Shown in pieces: positions 46,068-54,198 of a stretch of 64,000 nucleotides of DNA. Under the pieces are notes generated by a model. That model was not told the origin of the DNA. It worked only from the letters and a program-made list of their open reading frames with translations, and did no database searches. Positions within the stretch are counted from its first letter, which is position 1, and each line of letters opens with the position of its first letter. The position numbers and the translations under genes were made by a program. The stretch comes from Neobacillus sp. Marseille-Q6967 (GTDB lineage Bacteria; Bacillota; Bacilli; Bacillales; Cytobacillaceae), in the NCBI RefSeq assembly GCF_946151075.1, contig NZ_CAMGZB010000001.1:463501-527500 (forward strand), in the 5' to 3' direction.

Positions 46068-48158
46068 TCACTCATGGCCATTTCTATGTTTAGGCATAAG
46101 GATAATCGACTTAAATAAATCTCCATCCACTTGAATGATAAATTTCCCCTTTTGGTTATCAATCAGACTTCTCGCAATAGACAGGCCTAAACCGCTTCCT
46201 TGACTGGTTCGGGATTCGTCGCCTCTTTTGAAACGCTCCATTAATTCGTCTGCTGAGATATTTAGCTCATAGGCTGAAATGTTTTTGAATGTGAGTTGTA
46301 TTTCGTGTCCTATATCCTCGATATCAATATAGACTCTTGACCCTTTAAGAGCATATTTAAAGATATTGGATAATACATTCTCTATTGATCTCCACAATAA
46401 TTTACCATCCGCTGTAACGAATACCTTATCCTTAGGAGCATTTAACTTAAAGTCTAAATCCGAGTCTTCTATTTTATCATTGAGTTCTCCCAACCCTTGA
46501 GTCACTAACGAGACGATATCAATTCGTTCCAACTGAACCGGGATACTGCCGCTGGAGGCCTTTGCTGCTTCAAATAAATCATCGGTTAATACTTTTAGCC
46601 TTTGAGATTTTTGGTCCAGTACTTCGATATATTCTTTTGCCTTTAAAGGGTCTTCTTCTGTTTTTAATAAATCAACATACGTGATAATCGAAGTCAAAGG
46701 AGTTCTAATGTCGTGTGACACATTGGTGATAAGCTCCGTTTTTAACCGCTCACTTTTGAGTTCACTTTCAACTGCTTTATTCAAACCATCTGTAATGCTA
46801 TTAATATTCGAAGCAAGTCTTGCAAACTCTCCTTTGCCTCCCACAAGGATGTTATGCTGGATATCTCCATCCTTTATTTTCTCTACTCCTTCTTGTATTG
46901 CCGTAAACGCCTTGACCCGCTTAAAGGCAAACCAAGCTGCAAACCCTATGGTTACCGGAAAAATAAAGAACGTTGCCGCCACTAAGAGTGGATATCCTAT
47001 GACGATCAATACCGTCTTTACCCCGACACTCCCACTGTCATATACATTTTTAATAAATTTAATGATTTGATAAATTACCGTAAAAATCAGGGTGTGCTTA
47101 AAGAACGTTCTATTTTTGAGGTGCCTCACCATTGATAACACTAGCACAAACCCTGGGGCTGCAATTAAAAGCGTAATCGGAATGACGATCTTATCGATGT
47201 TTTGAAAATTAACACCATCCATCAATCCTACCCAAAGTGTCATAAGTCCAATGCAGAGCAGCAAATTCAAATCAATATACAGTTTATCGATTGATTGTAG
47301 GTGAACCTCCCGATCGGTAAAAGATTTTCTCCCAATCACGACTGCTAAATATCCAAATGTCAAAATAAATGCTGTTAGAAATGCTAGTAATCTAGAAAGA
47401 CCTTTTTCTGCGATCGCTTTATCTTGTTTCCATTCCTGGATTTTTTGATTTAAAAACTCCTCCGGAAAAGCTACATAGACAACGGCATTGCTGCTCGGAT
47501 CCAACCCATCCAGGATTTCATCCATCCATGGTAAGTATTCATTTTCATTTACTTCTTCTGGATATACCTCTCGTTTATACTCCTCAAATATCATATAGGA
47601 TGGATAGGATTTAAACTGCTGGTTTTCTTTCATTGAGGTGTTTGAATACACATTTTCACCATCACTGGCATAATATAACGGGCCTTCGACCTTCGCTAAG
47701 TTTTGCAGGATAACATGAAATTCTTTTAATTCATTCCTAATCAGTTTATTCCTTGCAGCGGATAGCTTATCTGCGTAAACCTCTTTAAACTTTTTATAGT
47801 TTTCATCTTCACTTGCATTAGGATTATAATCTCTGGAGTGAACTTGAAAATCAGAATATAAGTTATCTTCTTCGGCTCGTAATTCCTCTTCATTTATTGT
47901 GCCGCCATTTAGTATATGTTCTTCATTCTTAAATTCACCTATGAGTCTTGTCAGGCCGACGACGATTTTTTCACTTTCACGTATATAAGCTTCACTGTGG
48001 TAGTAGTCTTCTTCAAAGACTGTTCCAAACTCTCCATCACTTTCTATTTCAACATCGGCAAAATTTTTAACTATACCCGTAAAACAGGTAACCATTAAGA
48101 TAAAAACAATCGCTTTCGTCATGATTGAGTGGCTATACTTTTTCCACTTTATATCCAA
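46068..48158 (-). CDS. Membrane sensor histidine kinase with large extracytoplasmic domain
   Basis: A 696-residue kinase. One membrane helix at about 13-32, then an external domain of about 220 residues rich in acidic residues and tyrosines, then five more helices (about 255-420). A HAMP-like linker follows. HisKA has the phospho-accepting His in ITNVSHDIRTPLTSIITYVD near 490. The ATPase domain has the N box SIENVLSNIFKYALKG and G box GSGLGLSIARSL. It overlaps the response regulator gene by 26 bases, so both are co-translated. The signal is unknown; envelope stress is a reasonable guess given the architecture. Confidence 0.92.
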   Translation of the reverse strand: MDIKWKKYSHSIMTKAIVFILMVTCFTGIVKNFADVEIESDGEFGTVFEEDYYHSEAYIRESEKIVVGLTRLIGEFKNEEHILNGGTINEEELRAEEDNLYSDFQVHSRDYNPNASEDENYKKFKEVYADKLSAARNKLIRNELKEFHVILQNLAKVEGPLYYASDGENVYSNTSMKENQQFKSYPSYMIFEEYKREVYPEEVNENEYLPWMDEILDGLDPSSNAVVYVAFPEEFLNQKIQEWKQDKAIAEKGLSRLLAFLTAFILTFGYLAVVIGRKSFTDREVHLQSIDKLYIDLNLLLCIGLMTLWVGLMDGVNFQNIDKIVIPITLLIAAPGFVLVLSMVRHLKNRTFFKHTLIFTVIYQIIKFIKNVYDSGSVGVKTVLIVIGYPLLVAATFFIFPVTIGFAAWFAFKRVKAFTAIQEGVEKIKDGDIQHNILVGGKGEFARLASNINSITDGLNKAVESELKSERLKTELITNVSHDIRTPLTSIITYVDLLKTEEDPLKAKEYIEVLDQKSQRLKVLTDDLFEAAKASSGSIPVQLERIDIVSLVTQGLGELNDKIEDSDLDFKLNAPKDKVFVTADGKLLWRSIENVLSNIFKYALKGSRVYIDIEDIGHEIQLTFKNISAYELNISADELMERFKRGDESRTSQGSGLGLSIARSLIDNQKGKFIIQVDGDLFKSIILMPKHRNGHE

Positions 48159-48819
48159 CTCCCCACACCACCTTTAAGTATTTTGGCTCTTTCGGATTGA
48201 TTTCGATTTTCTCTCTGATTTTTCGAATATGAACAGATACCGTATTTTCCGGACTAAAGGCTGTTTCATTCCATACCTTTTCATAGATTTCCTCAATGGA
48301 AAATACTCTGCCGGTATTGGCAGTCAGAAGCTTTAAGATTTTATATTGTACCGGTGTAAGATGGACAGCTTCGCCATCGACCGTGATCGTTTTGCTTTCA
48401 TCATCAATCACGAGCCCTCCGGTTTGATACACATTTTGCTTGGTTTCAAGCCCTCCAAACGTTGTATATCTGCGCAGCTGTGATTTCACCCTTGCCATCA
48501 GCTCTAACGGATTAAAAGGCTTGGTGATATAGTCATCCGCTCCGATATTTAATCCTAAGATTTTGTCATAATCCTCCGATTTGGCAGACAGCATGATGAG
48601 TGGAATTTTATGATCTTCTCTAATCTTCATCGTTGCTCTTATTCCATCCAATTTCGGCATCATAATATCCATGATAATTAGGTGAATTTCCTCTGCTGCG
48701 ATGATATCGATCGCTTCTAATCCGTCAGCTGCTTTGAGTACCCGATAACCTTCATTTTCCAAGTAAATTCCGATCGCATCCACAATCGCCTTATCATCAT
48801 CACAAACCAATATGTTCAT
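48133..48819 (-). CDS. OmpR-family response regulator
   Basis: A 228-residue regulator. Receiver domain residues 1-118 with the acidic pocket (CDDDK) and phospho-Asp in LIIMDIMMPKLDG near 52; Lys in ADDYITKPFNP. The winged-helix domain follows (HLTPVQYKILKLLTANTGRV, NTVSVHIRKIREKIEINP) and ends VVWGVGYKVEKV. It is the partner of the overlapping kinase gene. A leader of about 120 bases and the lipase terminator lie upstream. Confidence 0.95.
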   Translation of the reverse strand: MNILVCDDDKAIVDAIGIYLENEGYRVLKAADGLEAIDIIAAEEIHLIIMDIMMPKLDGIRATMKIREDHKIPLIMLSAKSEDYDKILGLNIGADDYITKPFNPLELMARVKSQLRRYTTFGGLETKQNVYQTGGLVIDDESKTITVDGEAVHLTPVQYKILKLLTANTGRVFSIEEIYEKVWNETAFSPENTVSVHIRKIREKIEINPKEPKYLKVVWGVGYKVEKV

Positions 48820-48947
48820 AGAAATTCACTCCCTCTTAAATCACTTGGCTATCATCTCTCCCCTATCTTGTTCGATATAAGACCATGATACCCATCAAAT
48901 CTTAACAAACCTATTATGTAAATCTTAAGATTTTCTTAATGTAAAAA

Positions 48948-48970
48948 AACCAACTAGAAACTAGCTGGTT
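48948..48970 (-). terminator. Terminator after the alpha/beta hydrolase gene
   Basis: AACCAaCTAG/CTAGcTGGTT stem with one mismatch; on the minus strand followed by TTTTTTTACATT. It separates the hydrolase from the two-component operon. Confidence 0.7.
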
Positions 48971-49047
48971 TTATGAGAAAAAGTATTATTTAATGTATTT
49001 CTTCAATTCTTGCAATTGCCATTCTCTTTCTATGGTGATTCTATTCT

Positions 49048-49911
49048 TTAAGATGTCTTTGATTTAGCCGCCTTTTTGTAGCGATACTTTTGTCTTTTAC
49101 TAATTTGTTGATCCAGCCAGCCGACCATATCCCCTAAGAATTTTTCCCTTCCTGATTCATCAAACGGGCGATGTTTTGCTAGAGGGTACTCAAATAATTG
49201 TTTTTCGCTGGAAGCAGTCTGTTCAAAAAAATCCCGTAGCTTTGTTGGCGGTGTAATTTTGTCTTCCAGTCCATATTGTAATAAAAGCGGCAGAGTAATA
49301 GACTGTGCATTGTTACTCACTCGTGATATGGTCTGTAACAATCCGCGTCCCAATCCTGGTGTAATGGTATTATGACGCAGACCATCCGAATAGAATTTTA
49401 TATAATTAGGTGACTTCTTCCGGCCGAACTGAGTTTTATTAATGCTATAGTCCGGTTTAATAGCACCCATTAAGGTGATACCCATTCGCTCTATGAATGT
49501 TGCTTCATAGGAGAGTGCTGGTGAAATGGCGATAATCCCCGAAAGGCCTTCACTATAATCCAAAGAATAATCCAAAGTAATTAATCCGCCAATACTATGT
49601 CCCGCAATATATAAAGGAAATTCAGGATGCTCGATTGAAACCCTCTTTCGAAACTCGTGCAAATCTCCTCTGAATTCACTCCATTTTCTGATATATCCCC
49701 TTTTACCAGCACTATTTCCATGACCGCGTAAATCATAGGCATAAACGATATATCCATTTTTCACAAGACTTTCCGTAATGTTCTTCATCCCGCCGCTATG
49801 GTCACCATGTCCATGTACTACTATTACTACTGCCTTTGGAGCCCCTGCCGGCTTCATTACACGAAAAAATAATTCGGCAGCATCGACACCAGTAAATGTC
49901 CCTGTTGTCAT
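49048..49911 (-). CDS. Alpha/beta hydrolase, lysophospholipase / monoglyceride lipase-like
   Basis: A 287-residue cytosolic esterase. HGHGDHSGGM near residue 33 forms the oxyanion region, the nucleophile is Ser in GHSIGGLI near 112, and the acid and His probably lie in YGLEDKITPP and KHRPFDES. This matches the 'serine aminopeptidase S33/MGL' (Hydrolase_4) group. ATG at 49911 follows AGGAGG by 10 bases; the longer frame to 49938 is not supported. The basic tail (KRQKYRYKKAAKSK) is unusual. Single gene. Confidence 0.88.
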   Translation of the reverse strand: MTTGTFTGVDAAELFFRVMKPAGAPKAVVIVVHGHGDHSGGMKNITESLVKNGYIVYAYDLRGHGNSAGKRGYIRKWSEFRGDLHEFRKRVSIEHPEFPLYIAGHSIGGLITLDYSLDYSEGLSGIIAISPALSYEATFIERMGITLMGAIKPDYSINKTQFGRKKSPNYIKFYSDGLRHNTITPGLGRGLLQTISRVSNNAQSITLPLLLQYGLEDKITPPTKLRDFFEQTASSEKQLFEYPLAKHRPFDESGREKFLGDMVGWLDQQISKRQKYRYKKAAKSKTS

Positions 49912-50243
49912 TGTACGTAATCCTCCTGATGTATACATATAACTGTATCATTATCTTAGTTTTAATTTATTATAAATCAAATTGATCACTTATCCATTGT
50001 TTTTACTCACACTTAAATTCTAAATCCTAAGGCTTTGATTTAATACGAAACAAAGTGATTCCCGAGCAGGAAATTTCTATATTTCAAATCGGTCGAATCC
50101 TTCTAAATAGCTATATTATCCCAAAAATAAAATTTAGAATAAGCCCTTTTCTTTATAACCCGCCAAGATGAAGATATATTATTAACCATTGTTGAATATA
50201 TATATTGAAAATACATTTTCACTGGAAAGGGGAGTTTCTTCTT

Positions 50244-50354
50244 ATGGACATCTGCATTTCTTGTGGAAAAGAACTATCGTTACCGGAGAGAAACCGGACT
50301 GAATGCTGGGAGTGCAGGGATACGACAACGGAGGCTTACGCAGAAGAAGATTAG
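50244..50354 (+). CDS. Very small zinc-finger-like protein
   Basis: A 36-residue protein MDICISCGKELSLPERNRTE... with CISC and CWEC pairs 17 residues apart that probably bind one zinc ion. GGGGAG lies 8 bases before the start, and a terminator follows at 50383, so it is a self-contained gene. The function is unknown. The 300 bases before it (49939-50243) show no gene. Confidence 0.6.
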   Translation: MDICISCGKELSLPERNRTECWECRDTTTEAYAEED

Positions 50355-50382
50355 TTTAGTCCTAATAAAGTCCTTATAAATA

Positions 50383-50412
50383 GAGACACCACTCCAATCG
50401 GACTGGTGTCTC
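50383..50412 (+). terminator. Terminator after the small zinc-finger gene
   Basis: GAGACACCAcTCC-AATC-GGAcTGGTGTCTC, one mismatch, followed by TTCTTTATT. Confidence 0.85.
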
Positions 50413-50561
50413 TTCTTTATTCTCTTTAATGATTCCCAAAATATGGTATGTATTTTAACAACCTCTTCATTCTCCTTATTCATTTTTCTTCTATCGTACC
50501 TGAATCAGCTTGACATGCAACTTGTAAGTTGATATTAATAAGACGAAAGGAGAGGAAAAAA

Positions 50562-51020
50562 TTGTCTACTAATAGCTTTGTTTATGATATTTACATCGCT
50601 ACAACACCGGAACAGCTTTGGAACGCTTTAACCAGCAGCGAGTATACGGAGAAATACTTCTTTGGGAGTAAAATTCAATCCGATTGGCAAGAAGGCTCGA
50701 CGGTTACCTACTCAAGGAATGGACAAGACACGGATTTCGGGAAAATACTCATTTGCAAACCGCATCGTTTACTCTCTTTCAGTTGGAACATGGTGGGGGA
50801 CTCAACACCCCGCGAGCAGCCGTCACGGGTCACTTTTCGACTCCAGCCAATGGGAGATTCAACGGTAAAGCTGACACTCAAGCATGATAATCTTGCTGTT
50901 ACTGACTTAGTATATGAAGAAAATACTTTTCAAGGACTTAATAATGGATGGCCTGCTATCTTAAGCAATCTGAAAAGTTTACTTGAAACGGGCCGAACCT
51001 TACCGCCAATCGTGGTTTAA
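50562..51020 (+). CDS. SRPBCC/AHSA1-domain protein
   Basis: A 152-residue START-like (SRPBCC) lipid/ligand-binding fold. The typical pattern is YDIYIATTPEQLWNALTSSE at the start, then YFFGSKIQSDWQEGS and GWPAILSNLKSLLETG at the end. The start is a TTG with GGAGAGG before it. Such proteins often regulate or act as partners of ArsR repressors; none is seen here. It is followed after 18 bases by another SRPBCC gene, so a tandem pair of paralogues. Confidence 0.85.
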   Translation: MSTNSFVYDIYIATTPEQLWNALTSSEYTEKYFFGSKIQSDWQEGSTVTYSRNGQDTDFGKILICKPHRLLSFSWNMVGDSTPREQPSRVTFRLQPMGDSTVKLTLKHDNLAVTDLVYEENTFQGLNNGWPAILSNLKSLLETGRTLPPIVV

Positions 51021-51038
51021 GAGAGGAATTGATTTTAT

Positions 51039-51473
51039 ATGGAAATTACGACGAAATTTAGGATTGATAAGCCGGCAAATGTGGTGTTTGAGGCGATTGC
51101 AGACCCTGAAAAGATGGGTAATTATTGGTTTTCATCCGGAACGGATAGAATTGAACAAGGGAAGACGATTACTTGGCGATATGATGAGTACAATGCCGAA
51201 GGAAAAATAAAGGTATTGGAAGTCGAGGAAAACAAGAAAATTGTATTTTCCTGGGGCGAAGAAGGTCAAGAAACAGTAGTCACTATTACACTTGAAGAGG
51301 CGGATTCTGCGAGTACCATTATTAAAGTAACGGAATCAGGCTTTCAAGAAGACCACCCCGAACTCGTACATATCCTGGTCGATCAAAAAGGCGGCTGGGT
51401 GTATATGCTCTCCTGCCTGAAAGCTTACTTGGAAAATGGAGTTCATACATTAAGAGCATCATTGATTCATTAA
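51039..51473 (+). CDS. SRPBCC/AHSA1-domain protein
   Basis: A 144-residue SRPBCC protein (TKFRIDKPANVVFEAIADPE at the start; GGWVYMLSCLKAYLENG at the end), paralogous to the preceding gene. The pair probably forms one transcript with a terminator at 51484. The ligand is unknown. Confidence 0.85.
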   Translation: MEITTKFRIDKPANVVFEAIADPEKMGNYWFSSGTDRIEQGKTITWRYDEYNAEGKIKVLEVEENKKIVFSWGEEGQETVVTITLEEADSASTIIKVTESGFQEDHPELVHILVDQKGGWVYMLSCLKAYLENGVHTLRASLIH

Positions 51474-51483
51474 TTTTTGTATG

Positions 51484-51507
51484 AAAGAGCCTTTGGGGCT
51501 CTTTTTA
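51484..51507 (+). terminator. Terminator after the SRPBCC pair
   Basis: AAAGAGCC-TTTGG-GGCTCTTT followed by TTAAT. Confidence 0.85.
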
Positions 51508-51589
51508 ATATTCTTTAGGGGAGGTTCACACACCTTTTTCACCTATAATCAGAATCATTTTTAAGGCAGAATCCCCCGACTAATCCCAC

Positions 51590-52030
51590 CTATTTTATTT
51601 TTAAAAGCAGTTTCTTTATTAAAGGAGTTGTTTGGTCAGGCAATTCGTTTACATGAAAGAATCCCGCATCAATTGTTTCGATTCCATCAATTTTAATGTT
51701 CCTGCTTTTTATATCCCTTGAAATATAAGCGATCGTAACAGGATAAAATTCATCTCCGTTTGCCAGCTTTCGAAAATACTGCTTCCCCGAATAAACTTCT
51801 ACTAACAGAAGCTCGCCAATTTCAACGCCGGTCTCTTCGAAAACTTCTCTTCTTGCTGCTTCCTCTGCAGATTCCTCTAATTCTAAAAGCCCTCCTGGAA
51901 GTCCCCAAACTCCCTCTGGTCTTTTTTGCAAAAGGATTCTTCCCTCTTCATCGATGACCCCCACTACCGCACCTACTAAAATCAGCGGCCGGGTCCCAAT
52001 AAGTTCTCGTAATTCATCAATATAGCCCAT
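51590..52030 (-). CDS. NUDIX hydrolase
   Basis: A 146-residue NUDIX protein. The box runs GGLLELEESAEEAARREVFE followed by ETGVEIG, with all key glutamates. The N-terminal helix (YIDELRELIGTRPLILVGAV) is of the YjhB/ADP-ribose-type subgroup. GGAGG lies 8 bases before the start. The substrate is unknown. The terminator at 52084 separates it from the alkaline phosphatase gene. Confidence 0.88.
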   Translation of the reverse strand: MGYIDELRELIGTRPLILVGAVVGVIDEEGRILLQKRPEGVWGLPGGLLELEESAEEAARREVFEETGVEIGELLLVEVYSGKQYFRKLANGDEFYPVTIAYISRDIKSRNIKIDGIETIDAGFFHVNELPDQTTPLIKKLLLKIK

Positions 52031-52083
52031 TTACGCATCCTCCAAAATTCATATACTAAACATTTCGCAACAAACAGTAAAAA

Positions 52084-52104
52084 TCCTCCAAATTCTTTGG
52101 AGGA
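52084..52104 (-). terminator. Terminator after the alkaline phosphatase gene
   Basis: TCCTCCAAA/TTTGGAGGA 9-bp stem; on the minus strand followed by TTTTTACTG. Confidence 0.8.
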
Positions 52105-52111
52105 ACATCAG

Positions 52112-53422
52112 TCAATCCATTATGTTAAAAAGAATTTTTGCTATATCACTATTTTCGATTCTTCCGCTAAACAGGCTCCGATGGAGACCGTAGGCATAAA
52201 TGGGAACATCCTCACCCGTATGACCTTTTGTTGTCCAGCCGGTGCTGGAATAATCATTTATCATGTTGATGAGAAGCTGGCGTGTATCTTCCACTTCCAT
52301 TTCTAACGACGCCTGTAGACTGTTCAAATCCTCCTCGTATAGAGGGAAGTGAATGTGATGCCTGATCTTTAAAATATCTTTTGTTCGATGAAGGTCTTCT
52401 GCTATGACGGCAGGTGTCGATGTGATGGCTTTGATTACACCAGGATTCCATTTATAGTTTCCATTTCGGTCGATGCTCATCCCTCCGGTTGAATGGTCGG
52501 CAGTAGCAATGACAATCGTATCTTCTCGGTGCCGCGCAAATTCAATCGCCTCTTTAAATGCTGCCTCAAAATCCTTCACTTCACTCATGGCCCCTACAAT
52601 ATCATTATCATGCCCTGCCCAGTCGATTTGGCTTCCCTCCACTAATAAAAAGAAACCTTTTGAGTTTTGCTTTAACCGCTGGAGAGCCGCTTTTGTCATC
52701 TGCGACAGAGATGGAATAGTCGAGTCACGGTCTATCTGTTTCGGCAGTTCAACCGGGGCAAACAAGCCTAACAATTTCTCATTTTTATTAGAGATTAGTT
52801 CTTGTAAATCTGTTACATATCCGTAGCGACTATAAACAAACTCTTCTATTAGATTCCGATCTTTGCGGCAAAAATAGGACGTTCCTCCACCAAGCATTAC
52901 ATCAATCTTATACTTCCCTTCAATCCGTTCATCTAGATAATCATCAGCAATTTGATTATATTGCTCTCTGTTTTCATTGTGTGCGGCAAACGCCGCCAAA
53001 GTAGCATGATTGATTTGACTAGTCCCAACTAATCCAGTCGATTTACCTCTGTATTTCGCAAATTCTAAAACCGTCAGAACAGGTTCTTTATCAATATTTA
53101 ACCCAAGCGCTCCGTTATAGGTTTTATAACCGGTGGCTAGTGCGGTACCTGCTGCTGCTGAATCGGTAATATTGCAATCCGTATCTAAAGAATAAGTAGA
53201 TTGGGAGCCAACGAAGTATTCATCAAAAATAGTAGGGTTCATGAACCCTTTCCGGGAATGATGATTAAAATACCGGAGGCCCGTCGTATACGAAAAACCC
53301 ATCCCATCACCAATCAATAAAATTACATTTTTCACTTTCTTTGTTTCTTTATTTTGAGTATGAATAATAGGATAATAAGTATCCAAACTTAGATCATTTA
53401 GCAGAACGGTGGAATTCAACAA
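52112..53422 (-). CDS. Alkaline phosphatase (PhoA fold) without a signal peptide
   Basis: A 436-residue metal-dependent phosphatase. Metal and catalytic motifs: NVILLIGDGMG (first Asp), nucleophile Ser in DSAAAGTALATG, VEGSQIDWAGHDND, IATADHSTGGM and TKGHTGEDVPIYA. The N-terminus (MLNSTVLLNDLSLDTYYPII) has no signal peptide or membrane helix; the usual exported form is missing that part. It may act in the cytosol, or the true start may be lost. The start is TTG with AAAGGTG about 10 bases upstream. Single gene. Confidence 0.9.
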   Translation of the reverse strand: MLNSTVLLNDLSLDTYYPIIHTQNKETKKVKNVILLIGDGMGFSYTTGLRYFNHHSRKGFMNPTIFDEYFVGSQSTYSLDTDCNITDSAAAGTALATGYKTYNGALGLNIDKEPVLTVLEFAKYRGKSTGLVGTSQINHATLAAFAAHNENREQYNQIADDYLDERIEGKYKIDVMLGGGTSYFCRKDRNLIEEFVYSRYGYVTDLQELISNKNEKLLGLFAPVELPKQIDRDSTIPSLSQMTKAALQRLKQNSKGFFLLVEGSQIDWAGHDNDIVGAMSEVKDFEAAFKEAIEFARHREDTIVIATADHSTGGMSIDRNGNYKWNPGVIKAITSTPAVIAEDLHRTKDILKIRHHIHFPLYEEDLNSLQASLEMEVEDTRQLLINMINDYSSTGWTTKGHTGEDVPIYAYGLHRSLFSGRIENSDIAKILFNIMD

Positions 53423-53595
53423 TTGTTAACAGCACCTTTCTTTTTACATATATTTTCTAAGCATTTTAAACCTCAGTGATACTCCTTTTATAACATACAT
53501 TTAAAGGAAACAATCTTTAGATACAAGAACTTTACAAAAACTCTAAATCTATTTAATAGTTGAATTTGCTTGATGGAAATTTGTAAAAATAAAAA

Positions 53596-53625
53596 AAGAA
53601 CCAAGTTTTGAAATGCTTAGTTCTT
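53596..53625 (-). terminator. Terminator after the PNPOx-like gene
   Basis: AAGAACcAAG/CTTaGTTCTT; on the minus strand followed by TTTTTTTATTTT. Confidence 0.75.
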
Positions 53626-53635
53626 TTACGTATGA

Positions 53636-54058
53636 TTATGCGGTTGTGCTTAAAGACCTTACTGCCAGGACTTCATAAATGTCGGTTGCTCTTAAATGAA
53701 ATAAATCATGCAGCTCTACTAGTGAGGCAATCGTTTCTAGTTTTGATGCCATTTGGTTATAAATGGGCCCCTGGTTCACTGTCCTTAAATACCGAAGTTC
53801 GATCTCCCAAGACCTAAAGGTATCTGGGTCCCTTACTTTTGCGAAAACATTGTAGTTCTTTAACGCTCTCGTTGAGTTTTTATTTAAAAACTCAACTGAT
53901 AAGGCAACATGCCGCTCATCCACGTAGCATATTTGTGAAAATGAGGCATCAACCGGTTCTTCTCCATCTTGGGATGCAATATAAATATGACCTGGATAGA
54001 CACCTTCTAGCGCATGTTTTATTTGATCTGGAAGGACAATATTATTCAACCTTTTCAC
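53636..54058 (-). CDS. Pyridoxamine 5'-phosphate oxidase-like split-barrel protein
   Basis: A 140-residue split-barrel flavin-binding fold (LEGVYPGHIYIASQDGEEPV, then SQICYVDERHVALSVEFLNK, and KVRDPDTFRSWEIELRYLRT). Such proteins may bind FMN, F420 or haem. It is divergent from the large STAND-type ATPase gene; both begin near each other at 54058 and 54199, which suggests joint regulation. The ligand and reaction are unknown. Confidence 0.75.
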   Translation of the reverse strand: MKRLNNIVLPDQIKHALEGVYPGHIYIASQDGEEPVDASFSQICYVDERHVALSVEFLNKNSTRALKNYNVFAKVRDPDTFRSWEIELRYLRTVNQGPIYNQMASKLETIASLVELHDLFHLRATDIYEVLAVRSLSTTA

Positions 54059-54198
54059 CTGCCTGATTCATTTCAAAACCTGTCATTCAATGAATCCACT
54101 ATACTCAAAATTCACTCTCAAAAACAATATCACTTCACTCTCAAAAATACAGAATAATCTCATGTTCCCGTGATTACATATATGTATGGAGGTGTAAC

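Noticed and set aside
48985..49047. Short minus-strand stretch reading DILKNRITIEREWQLQELKK after the hydrolase stop
   Set aside because: A stop codon separates it from any start and it is in a different frame; probably chance.
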